A stretch of DNA of 64,000 bases from Vulgatibacter incomptus_A. GTDB lineage: Bacteria; Myxococcota; Myxococcia; Myxococcales; Vulgatibacteraceae. The notes beneath the pieces were generated by a model. That model made no database searches, was not told where the DNA came from, and worked only from the letters and a program-made list of their open reading frames with translations. Numbering within the stretch: the first letter of the stretch is position 1; the number at the start of each line of letters is the position of its first letter. This document shows, in pieces, positions 17,567 through 26,200 of the stretch. The position numbers were made by a program, and so were the translations under genes. Location: NCBI GenBank assembly GCA_040391605.1, contig JBEBXK010000012.1:40162-104161 (forward strand), given 5' to 3'.

Positions 17567-20019
17567 TCGCAGGCCTGGCAGGTCTCGGGGTTCTCGAGGG
17601 AGCACGCGATGGCCGCGGACTCGGTCGGCGAGGGTGGACCTCCCGCGCCGGAGCCGACAGCGGGCTCTTCGACGGTAGCCTTCGCGATCCGGGTCGCGGG
17701 ACGCGAGCGCAGGTAATAGGTCGTCTTCAGCCCCTTCTTCCACGCGTGGAAATACATCGAAGAGAGCTGGCCGATGTTGGGGTTCTCCATGAAGAGGTTC
17801 AGGGACTGGCTCTGATCGACGTAGGCGCCGCGGTCGGCCGCCATGTCGATCAGCGATCGCATCGGGATCTCCCAGACGGTGCGGTAGATCTCTCGGAGCG
17901 CCTCGGGGAGCTCCTCGAGCCCCTGCACCGATCCCTCCGAGAGCTTGAGCCGTGAGCGCATCGCCTCGCTCCAGAGGTCGAGCGCCTTCAGATCCGCCAC
18001 GAGGAATCGGTTGATCTGGAGGAAGTCGCCGGAGAGGGTCTCGCGCTTGAAGATGTTGCTGACCTGGGGCTCGATGCACTCGTAGCAGCCCGCGATCGAG
18101 GCGATGGTCGCCGTGGGAGCGATCGCGCAGAGCAGAGAGTTGCGCAGGCCATGCCGGGCGATCCTCGCTCGGAGCAGCTCCCAGCGCTCGGAGCCCTCCG
18201 GCTCGACGCCCCATGCGTCGAATTGCAGCTCTCCCCTGGCGGCGCGGGTCTCATCGAACGCCAGGTGACGCCCCCGCTCCTCGGCCAGATCGACCGAAGC
18301 GGTGAGCGCGTGAAAGTAGATCTCCTCCGAGATCCGCTTGGAGATCGCCCGGGCCTCGGGGGCGTCGAAGGCGAGGCGCATCTGGAAGAAGACGTCCTGG
18401 AGCCCCATCAGCCCCAGCCCCACCGGCCGCCACCGACGGTTCGACTCGCGGGTAGAGGGGATGGGGTAGTAGTTGAGGTCGATCACGCGATCGAGCTGGC
18501 GGACCGCGACCTTCACGGTGCGGGCGAGCTTCTCGAAGTCGAAGGAGACCGCCCCGCCGTCGCCTGCCACCGTGTGGCGGGCGAGGTTGATCGAGCCCAG
18601 GTTGCAGACGGCGGTCTCGTCCTTGGAGGTGACCTCGAGGATCTCGGTGCAGAGGTTGGAGAGGTGGACGACCCTCCCCGGCACGGCCGTCTGGTTGCAG
18701 GCGAGGTTCGACTTATCCTTGAAGGTCATCCACCCGTTGCCGGTCTGCGCCAGGGTCCGGAGCATCCGCGCGTAGAGGTCGCGGGCCCTCATGGTTCGCA
18801 CCGCCAGGCCGGCTCGCTCGGCCTCCTCGTAGCGTCGCTCGAAGTCCTCACCATAGAGGTCCGGGAGGTCGGGGACCTCGCTCGGATCGAAGAGGCTCCA
18901 ACTCGCGTCGGCCTCCACCCGCTGCATGAAGAGGTCGGGGATCCAATTGGCTAGGTTGAGGTTGTGGGTGCGGCTGGCGTCGTCGCCCGTGTTGTCCCGG
19001 AGCTCGAGGAACTCTTCGACGTCGGCGTGCCACGGCTCCAGATACACGCAGCACGCGCCCTTTCTCTTGCCGCCCTGGTTCACCGCCGCCACGGAGGCGT
19101 CGAGGGTCTTCAGCCACGGCACGATGCCGCTGGAGTGGCCGTTGGTGCTCTCGATCAGCGAGCCTCGCGACCGCACCCGATGGTAAGCGAGCCCGATCCC
19201 ACCCGAGAACTTGGAGAGCATCGCCACGTCTGTGTAGCGCTGGTAAATCGCCGCGAGATCGTCGGCTGGCGAGTCGAGGAGGAAGCAGCTCGAGAGCTGC
19301 TCGTGGCGCGTGCCCGAGTTGAAGAGGGTGGGCGAGCTCGGCAGGTATTCCAATGACGAGAAGAGCGCGTAGAGCTCCAATGCCTCGGCTACGGACTCCG
19401 AGAGCGCGCACGCGATCCGCAGGAAGAACTGCTGCGGGGTCTCGATCACCAGCCGCGTCTTCGGATGCTTGAGCAGATAGCGATCATAGAGGGTGCGGAG
19501 GCCGAAGTACTCGAACTCCCGATCCCGCTCCGGGAGCAGCGCGTCGTTCAGCTTGCGGGCGTTGTCTGCGACGAAGGCGTGGAGGCGATCGTTGATGAGG
19601 CCGAGGTCGTGGCCCGTGGCGATCGATTGGGAGAAGGCGTGGATCTCCTGGTTGCGGACCTCCTTCTCGATGAAGGTCGAGAGGAGGCGGGCCGCCAGCC
19701 TGGAGTTCTGAGGCTCCTCGGCGATGAGGCCAGCGGCGGTACGGATCGAGAGCTGATCGAGCTCGCGGGTGGTGGCGCCGTCGTAGAGGCCGCTGATCGT
19801 CTTGGTGGCCACCCGGAGGGCGTCGACCTCGCCCAGCCCCACGCAGCATCGGCTCACCGCCCGCACGATCTTGTTCACGTCTACCGGCTCCTGTGAGCCA
19901 TTGCGCTTCGTCACGCGCATCGTGGTCTGCGGGAGGCTCTCTTCCTCTGCTGCGATCGTCCGCTCGGGGGGATTCGATAGCCTCGACGGCTGCTTCTCTA
20001 TGTGGGTCTCGGTCCGCAT
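17563..20019 (-). CDS. nrdA: Class Ia ribonucleotide reductase, alpha subunit
   Basis: Reduces ribonucleoside diphosphates to deoxy forms together with NrdB. The 818-residue product has an N-terminal ATP-cone (about 33-125, MRVTKRNGSQEPVDVNKIV), the barrel with SPTLFNSGTRHEQLSSCFLL, KFSGGIGLAYHRVRSRGS, NLCTEILEVT, AVCNLGSINLA, PTATIASIAGCYECIEP and the C-terminal redox pair CQACE (C814, C817). The ATP-cone implies dATP feedback. AGAGGAG precedes the ATG at 20019. A cobalamin riboswitch and an NrdR-like box lie upstream, so a B12-dependent reductase (NrdJ) is expected elsewhere in the genome. Confidence 0.95.
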   Translation of the reverse strand: MRTETHIEKQPSRLSNPPERTIAAEEESLPQTTMRVTKRNGSQEPVDVNKIVRAVSRCCVGLGEVDALRVATKTISGLYDGATTRELDQLSIRTAAGLIAEEPQNSRLAARLLSTFIEKEVRNQEIHAFSQSIATGHDLGLINDRLHAFVADNARKLNDALLPERDREFEYFGLRTLYDRYLLKHPKTRLVIETPQQFFLRIACALSESVAEALELYALFSSLEYLPSSPTLFNSGTRHEQLSSCFLLDSPADDLAAIYQRYTDVAMLSKFSGGIGLAYHRVRSRGSLIESTNGHSSGIVPWLKTLDASVAAVNQGGKRKGACCVYLEPWHADVEEFLELRDNTGDDASRTHNLNLANWIPDLFMQRVEADASWSLFDPSEVPDLPDLYGEDFERRYEEAERAGLAVRTMRARDLYARMLRTLAQTGNGWMTFKDKSNLACNQTAVPGRVVHLSNLCTEILEVTSKDETAVCNLGSINLARHTVAGDGGAVSFDFEKLARTVKVAVRQLDRVIDLNYYPIPSTRESNRRWRPVGLGLMGLQDVFFQMRLAFDAPEARAISKRISEEIYFHALTASVDLAEERGRHLAFDETRAARGELQFDAWGVEPEGSERWELLRARIARHGLRNSLLCAIAPTATIASIAGCYECIEPQVSNIFKRETLSGDFLQINRFLVADLKALDLWSEAMRSRLKLSEGSVQGLEELPEALREIYRTVWEIPMRSLIDMAADRGAYVDQSQSLNLFMENPNIGQLSSMYFHAWKKGLKTTYYLRSRPATRIAKATVEEPAVGSGAGGPPSPTESAAIACSLENPETCQACE

Positions 20020-20264
20020 CTCGCTCCTCTTTCCGTTCGGTTCTCGCGGGGCGATATGCCCCTCGAGTCGAGCCCGCGGAAGGTGGAGGCCACCGATGCG
20101 CCGCTACGCGGCGGATCGACCTCCGCCCCCGCGGGCGGCTGGAAGACATGAGGGGGGACGGGTGGACACCGAGACAGGCATGGCTGGAGCGCCCGCTCGG
20201 ACCTTCCCGCCTTCCCACGAGGCATCCAGGTCGAATCGACCCCGGATGTCTCCCGGGATCGAGC

Positions 20265-20456
20265 GCGGGCAGGTCTTCGGACTCGCGAGCACCTCGGCCT
20301 TCCGGCCGACTGCCTACTCTTCGTCGCTTCCCGGGACCCGACGGTCCCAGTGCATCTGACGAATTTCGTTCTCGCTCACCGCTGCGGGGCAGCCCCGGAT
20401 TCTCACCGGGTTCCCTTTTAAGACCGGGTCGAGACCCGGCCGCCAGCACGATCCAC
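20265..20456 (-). ncRNA. Cobalamin (AdoCbl) riboswitch upstream of nrdA
   Basis: On the minus strand the core elements appear in order: GGTGGATCGTGCTGG, a GGCCGGGTCTCGACCCGG stem, TCTTAAAAGGGAA, CCGGTGAGAATCCGGGGC, TGCCCCGCAGCGGTGAG, and, about 110 bases later, GAGTCCGAAGACCTGCC. These are the hallmark segments of B12 riboswitches, including the B12-box region. About 245 bases separate its 3' end from the nrdA start, enough for an expression platform with several GC-rich stems. Class I reductase genes under B12 riboswitches are known in organisms that also have class II enzymes. Confidence 0.93.
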
Positions 20457-20486
20457 CATATATTGTGGTGTAGGGCATGGCGTCAA
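20453..20486 (-). promoter_or_regulatory. nrdA promoter with NrdR-like box
   Basis: Minus strand: TTGACG (20486-20481), 18-bp spacer, TATATG (20462-20457). The -10 lies in CCACCATATATTGTGG (plus strand 20453-20468), which fits the NrdR box pattern acaCwATATATwGtgt well in its centre. NrdR boxes usually occur in pairs; a second, poor match (CAACCAAGATGTGG) lies at 20484-20497. Transcription would start at or just inside the riboswitch. Confidence 0.6.
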
Positions 20487-20672
20487 CCAAGATGTGGGGA
20501 GGTCCGTCGAATCCCGCCCCTTTCGCGGCAGCCGACGTTCGACGAGGCGGCGCCTATCAGGGCATCCGCACCTGGAGAAGGAGGTAGCCCCCGTCCAGAC
20601 AGGCGATCAACGCCCATCGAGCCTCGACGGCGCCGATCGAGCCGAGAGCTCGCGGGCGCCTATCCGAACCCC

Positions 20673-21149
20673 TCACGCCCCGCGAGGCGGCGGCGCGTAG
20701 GTCCCCGCGGGCGTGCGACAGGCGATCGCGATCCGGTTCCAGGCGTTGATGGTCACCGTCGCCATCACCAACGCCGCCAGCTCCTCATCATCGAATTGGG
20801 CAGCGGCGGCGGCATAGACATCGTCAGGTACATGCCCCTGCGAGACCTGCGTGATCGCCTCGGCGAGGGCGAGGGCGGCGCGCTCCCGCTCCGTGAAGAA
20901 CGGCGCCTCACGCCACGCGTTCAGGGCGTAGATCCGCTGCTCCGTCTCGCCAGCCGCCCGCGCGTCCTTCGTATGCATATCGATACAGAACGCGCAGCCG
21001 TTGATCTGTGAAGCGCGGATCTTGACCAGCTCGTAGATCTCGTGCTCCAAGCCGAGCCCCGCGACCACCTTCTCGAGCTGAATCATCGCTTCGTACGCCC
21101 GGGGAGCGACACCGGGGATGGAGATACGCTCGAGCTTCGCCGTCGACAT
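20673..21149 (-). CDS. AhpD/carboxymuconolactone decarboxylase-like peroxidase-type protein
   Basis: A 158-residue helical protein of the CMD/AhpD fold. The redox motif is INGCAFCIDMHTKDA, with C52, C55 and H59 in the C-x2-C-x3-H arrangement typical of alkylhydroperoxidase-like members. The rest (ERAALALAEAITQVS, DEELAALVMATVTINAWNRIAIA) also matches. Likely role: peroxide or thiol redox chemistry in the cytoplasm, partner unknown. The ATG at 21149 is used; an in-frame TTG at 21185 is an alternative with a GAGG-like site. It runs in the same direction as nrdA but starts far upstream of the riboswitch, so it is a separate unit. Confidence 0.82.
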   Translation of the reverse strand: MSTAKLERISIPGVAPRAYEAMIQLEKVVAGLGLEHEIYELVKIRASQINGCAFCIDMHTKDARAAGETEQRIYALNAWREAPFFTERERAALALAEAITQVSQGHVPDDVYAAAAAQFDDEELAALVMATVTINAWNRIAIACRTPAGTYAPPPRGA

Positions 21150-21541
21150 ATGCGGGATGCTACGGCCTTCTCCGTCGACGATCAACGAAAGCCTCGAGGC
21201 CGACGTTCCGCCGCCCCGACGCCGCCCGAGATCGGCCGCCGCTCAGGCGCCGATCGGCCTTGGGCGCTACGTACGCCGCGTGAAGCGCGGAACGCCGTCC
21301 ATCATGTGCTCATCCACGCGACGCCAGGGGCGCGAGGTGCGGGCAACGAGAGATCCCTGCTCGGTTGGGCCCGGCGACGCGACGGTCGTGGCCCCGCGGA
21401 TGTGCCTCCTCCGCGTCGGATGGTCCACCGGCTCAGCCCGAGGGGGTCGAAGCTCTGGACACCCCGAGGCCACGAGCGCGTATCGTGATCCTGCATCCAT
21501 GCACGGCCAGGCCGAGCCTGCGTCGACGAAGGGAGCCGCAG

Positions 21542-22462
21542 ATGAAGGAGCGTGTTGGTTTCGTAGGGCTGGGGCAGATGGGCGCCCCGATCGCCGCGAA
21601 TCTCCTGCAGGCCGGATACGGACTCCGCGTCTACAATCGGACTGCGAGCAAGGCCGAGCCGCTGCTGGCGAAGGGGGCGCAGCTCGCGTCGTCCCCGGCG
21701 AACTCGGTGGAGGAAGGCGGCCTCGCCTTCTCGATGGTCTCCGACGACGCTGCCATGCTGGCGATGACCGAAGGCGCGGACGGGATCCTCTCCCGGCTGG
21801 GGCGGGGCGGTGTCCATGTGGCGATGAGCACGTTGTCGCCCGCTCTCGCCGCCCGGATGGAGGCGACCCACCAGGAGGTGGGAGCGCATTACGTGGCGGC
21901 GCCGGTCTTCGGCAGGCCCGACGCCGCGGCGGCCCGGCGCCTCTGGGTGGTCACGGCCGGTGACGGCGGTGCGCTCGCGCGGGTCCGCCCACTGCTCGAG
22001 GCGACGAGCCAGGGTGTCTTCGAGGTGGGCACGAAGCCATCCGCGGCGAACGTGGTGAAGGTGAGCGGGAACTTCCTGATCGCCTCGGCGATGGAGGCGA
22101 TGGCGGAGGCCTTCACGCTGGGCGAGAAGAACGGCGTACCCAGAACCAGGATGGCGGAGATCATGGGCGAGACGCTCTTCGCCTGCCCCATCTACCAGGG
22201 CTACGGCGGAGCGATCGCCGAACACCGCTATTCGCCCGCGAGCTTCCCGCTCCCCCTCGGCCTCAAGGACGTCGATCTCGCGCTGGACGCGGCGGCCCGA
22301 TCGCGGACGCCATTGCCGCTGGGACAGCTGGTGCAGCGTCGTCTCGTTTCGGCGCTCGCGCACGATCGCGGAGCGCTCGACTGGGCCGCGCTGGCGATCG
22401 GCGTCTCCGAAGAGGCGGCCGCGCCGGTCCGCCCTCACACGTCGGAGGACCGAGGAGAATAG
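21542..22462 (+). CDS. Beta-hydroxyacid dehydrogenase-family NAD(P) oxidoreductase
   Basis: A 306-residue 6-phosphogluconate-dehydrogenase-like enzyme. The Rossmann signature is VGFVGLGQMGAPIAANLLQAGY (residues 4 onward, written in part), the NRT cofactor segment follows, and VVKVSGNFLIASAMEA holds the family's catalytic Lys-x3-Asn region. The C-terminal helical domain (LGLKDVDLALDAA) is present. Members reduce or oxidise short beta-hydroxyacids (such as hydroxyisobutyrate, tartronate semialdehyde or succinic semialdehyde); the substrate cannot be chosen here. The ATG at 21542 has GGGAG upstream. A GNAT gene follows on the same strand after 150 bp. Confidence 0.88.
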   Translation: MKERVGFVGLGQMGAPIAANLLQAGYGLRVYNRTASKAEPLLAKGAQLASSPANSVEEGGLAFSMVSDDAAMLAMTEGADGILSRLGRGGVHVAMSTLSPALAARMEATHQEVGAHYVAAPVFGRPDAAAARRLWVVTAGDGGALARVRPLLEATSQGVFEVGTKPSAANVVKVSGNFLIASAMEAMAEAFTLGEKNGVPRTRMAEIMGETLFACPIYQGYGGAIAEHRYSPASFPLPLGLKDVDLALDAAARSRTPLPLGQLVQRRLVSALAHDRGALDWAALAIGVSEEAAAPVRPHTSEDRGE

Positions 22463-22612
22463 GCGGGCCCGATACGCGCCCGAGAAGTTCTTCCCGTGGA
22501 GCAGGAGCATCGCCCGCCCGCTCCAGGGCTCCGCGCCCCCTCCGAACCGACTGAATGACCCTCCTTCTTTCCCGAAATGGCCCCACACTCGCTCAGCGAG
22601 CAGGAGGTACGC

Positions 22613-23140
22613 ATGATCTTCACCGAGCGTCTATCGATCCGCCCGTTCATCGAAGCCGACGCGCCCTTGATCCTGGAGCTCGTCAACGATCCGGACTGGC
22701 TCCGCTTCATCGGAGACCGACAGGTACGCACGCTGGAGGACGCGCGTGGCTACCTGCTGCGCGGGCCCATCGCGGCGACGGCGCGTGATGGCCACAGCTT
22801 GATGCACGTCTCCTTGCAATCGAATCGTGGGGCCGATGTGCCCATCGGCATGTGCGGCCTGATCAAGCGAGATTCCCTCGCCCAGGTGGATCTCGGCTTC
22901 GCGCTCCTGCCCGCCTATCGGGGCAAGGGCTACGCTCGCGAGGCCGCCGTCGCGACGCTCGCCCATGGGCGTCGTGCGCTCGGCATCGAGCGGGTGGTGG
23001 CGATCACCCAGCCCGGCAACTTCGGGTCGATCCAGGTGCTCGAGGCAGTCGGGATGCGCTTCGATTCGTGGATCCGCTTGCCCGACGATCCGACCGAGCT
23101 CGCGCTCTATGTGCTCGATCGAGCGGAGCAGGGCGCGTAG
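22613..23140 (+). CDS. GNAT N-acetyltransferase (RimJ/RimL type)
   Basis: A 175-residue acetyl-CoA-dependent acetyltransferase. TERLSIRPFIEADAPLI is the RimJ/RimL-style opening; LGFALLPAYRGKGYAREA (R103-GKGYA) is the acetyl-CoA pyrophosphate loop; IERVVAITQPGNFGSIQVLEAVGM is the usual C-terminal block. The substrate may be an amine of a protein N-terminus or a small molecule. The start at 22613 is set by AGGAGG six bases upstream. The gene is convergent with tamB; a GC-rich inverted pair (CACCGCC 23183-23189, GGCGGTG 23209-23215) lies between them. Confidence 0.87.
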   Translation: MIFTERLSIRPFIEADAPLILELVNDPDWLRFIGDRQVRTLEDARGYLLRGPIAATARDGHSLMHVSLQSNRGADVPIGMCGLIKRDSLAQVDLGFALLPAYRGKGYAREAAVATLAHGRRALGIERVVAITQPGNFGSIQVLEAVGMRFDSWIRLPDDPTELALYVLDRAEQGA

Positions 23141-23221
23141 CTGCGGTCAGGACACGAAATGCGGTGGCAGGCGGGTTCGTCGCACCGCCTCGGACGCGCG
23201 GGGGTTCGGGCGGTGCGTTCG

Positions 23222-26200
23222 TCACCAGTCGCGGGTCCAGAAGAGGTCGGCGCCGCCGGCGCCGCGGTCGCCGTAGGTGACTTCGAGGGTCCAGCGGCGG
23301 AGGAGTTCGTATTCGACGCGGACCTCGTTGGTGTTGCGGCGATCGGTCTCGAGGACGACGCCGAAGTTGCGGGCGTAGCCTACGTAGATGCGGTCGGTGA
23401 CGTAGCTGCCGGCCTCGAGGCTGCCGGCGTCGAGGCCCTCTTCGCCGGCCTGAAAGGAGATGACGTCGACCGGGAGCTTGGCGGCGATGCCGCGCTTGAG
23501 CTGGCTGGTGACGACGGCGCCGAGGGCGGTGGCGGCGCCCGAGACCTCGCTGACGCCGCCGGCGCCTCGCTTGAGCTGGGGTTTTCCGGTGGCGAGGAGG
23601 GTCGCGATCTCGGCCTCGCTCATGGCGGGGGTGGAGCGCAGGTCGGCGGTGAACTTTTGGGCGGTGCCGCCGACGGTGACGGTGACCTTGGCGTGCGGGG
23701 ACTCGTGGATGGCGACGACGTCGAGGCGGGGATCGGCGAGGGCCTCCTTGCCGAGGTAGTAGACGCGTCCGCGTTCGAGCTCGAAGCGCCGGCTCATGAC
23801 GACGACGTACCCCTTGGTGGCGTCGATGGTACCGGCGAGGCTGGGGCCTTCGCCTCCGTATCCGAGGCGGAGGTCGACGTTGCCGTCGCCGGCGAGGTCG
23901 ACGCCCGTCACGTGGATGGGCTTGCGGTTGACGATCCGAAGGGAGAGTTCGAAGGGCGAATGCGCGCCCTGGGCCCCTCCCTTGGCAGAGACGAGGACGG
24001 TGTCGGAGGGCTCGGGATCGGAGCCGACGTGGAAGTCGGGATGGGCCTCGAGCTCCTGCACGGATTTCTTGGGCGTGTTGGGGAGCTCGATGGTGGCGGC
24101 GAGGATGGAGAGGGTGCCGTCGAGCGCCTGCCGGGAGAGCTCGGCCTCCAGCCTGGCGTCTGCGTCGAGGTAGACCCTGGTGAGATCGTTGGAGACCACG
24201 CCGAAGCGTCGCGCGACCAGATCGAAGTCGAGGTGGAAGGGCTGACCCGGCCCGGCGCGCGTCGCCTCGCCGCTGGCCCGGAGGGTGCCCGAGGAGCGCA
24301 GCTCGAGGCGGCGCAGGGAGGCGCGATCGCCACGCACCTCGAGCTCCAGCTCGATGTCACGCAGATCACCCATGCCGGTGTAGCTGAGGCGGCCCTGCCG
24401 CAAGGCGACGAAGCCGTCCAGCTCCGGCGCGGCGGGCTCTCCCCGCAGCTGGAGGGCGGCGTCCAGGCGCCCCTCGACCTGTCGCAGATCCTGCGAGAAG
24501 ACCTGGACGAAGCCGATGTCGAGGCCGTGGGACTCCAGCGACACATCCAGGGGAGCGCGCGCCAGGCCGGCGAGGCTCTCGGCCCACGCATCGACGCCCA
24601 GATCGAGGTCCCATGCTGCCACGAGGGTGGCGCCTCCGCCTGCAGCGCCCGTGAGCGCCGCGGAGGCGGAGAGCCGCTTGTTGCGGTAGGTGGCCTTGAG
24701 CTCCACGTCGCCGGTCCTCGGCTCCCGCCGCCCGGCGTCACCCTCTGGGAGCCGGCCACGCCCTGCCGTCGCCCCGCGCCCAAACGCTCCGGCAGCGGAA
24801 TCAGGGTCCACGCGCCGCACCGCCAGGCCCTCCCCCGCCCCGTCCCGCTCCACCAAGCCCGCCCCCGACGCGCCCCGATCCACCGGGGCGCCTCGCCCCC
24901 CACCCCCCGACGCCCTCGACCGATCGGTCGCGTCGACGACTCCACGCTGGGCGCTCGACGAGCCTGCCTCGTCCAGGGCCTGCTCGGAGGCCTGCAGGAG
25001 GCCGCGGCCGACGCCCACCGCGTGGAGGTCGAGGCTGACGACGGGCGCGGCGAAGCTGCCGTCGATGCGGAGGTCGACGGCGGCGCGGCCCATGCGCCTC
25101 GTTCGGGTGGCGGCGCCGCCGGACCTCCACAGGCCACCGATGGAGGAGAGGCGGATCCGCTCGCCGCGGATGTCCACGAAGAGTGACAGCTCCTTCCACT
25201 CAGAAAGCGCCTCGATGGGCCCACCCAGCCTCGCCTCGCCGTCGAGGAAGGGGCGGTCGCCGAGCGTCGAGGTGAGTCGCGCCTGGAGCGCCTCGTCGGT
25301 GGCTTCGGCGGCGAAGGTGGCGTCGATGGGCGTGAGGCCGGCGAGCCGCAGGGCGCGCAGCTTCGTCTCCGCCTGGAGCCGGGGCCGCCGGATGCTGCCC
25401 GTCAGGCCGAGGCCGAGGGCCGCCTCCCCCTCGAGGTCTGCGGGGAGGCCGAAGCGGCCGGCGAGCCTGCGCAGCTCGAAGGCGTCCAGGTCGAGGCGGC
25501 CTATGAGCGGGGCAGAGAGGGCGCGCTCGAGCTCCCGATCGGCATCGCGAAGAAGCGCGCCGAGATCGATGAGCCCGTCGACCTCGGCGTGGAGGGTGGA
25601 GGGGCCGCTGATGGCGTCGAGGGTGATCGGGCCGGGGAAGGTGGCGAGGGCGCGGAGGTCGACTGCCTCGAGGCCGGCGCCACCGAGATCGTGGCCGCGG
25701 ACGAGGAGGGTCCCGGTGGGCGAGGAGAGCTTGCCCTGGAGTCGGAGCTCCGCGTCCACCTTGCCTCGCAACCCCTCGGAGGCGGAGACGGGGGCGAGGC
25801 GCCCCAACCCCTCGACGTCGACCTCGGAGACTCTCGCCTCCAACGTCAGGTCGTCTCTCGCCAGGCGCAGGTCGAAGGCGAGGATCCCGCGCAAATCCAC
25901 CTCCTTCGACACGAGCTCGGGGGGCAGGCGGGCCAGATCGATGCGGGCGGCGCGCGCCTCGAGATCGAACGCGCCACCGGAGCGGCCACGGCCGCTGACG
26001 ACGAGCTCGCTGCCCTCGTCGCCATCCAGGGTCATGGTCTCGATCACGAGCTGTGGCGACAACGTGGTCCTGGCGGGCTCCCGCAGGCTCCAGCTCGCGC
26101 CGGGCCAGCCCAGCTCCAGAGCGTCGAAGCGCAGCCACTCGAAGCCTGCGGCGACGGCGGCGTCGAGTGAGGCGTGGATCCCGCCGAAGGGGCTCTCGCC

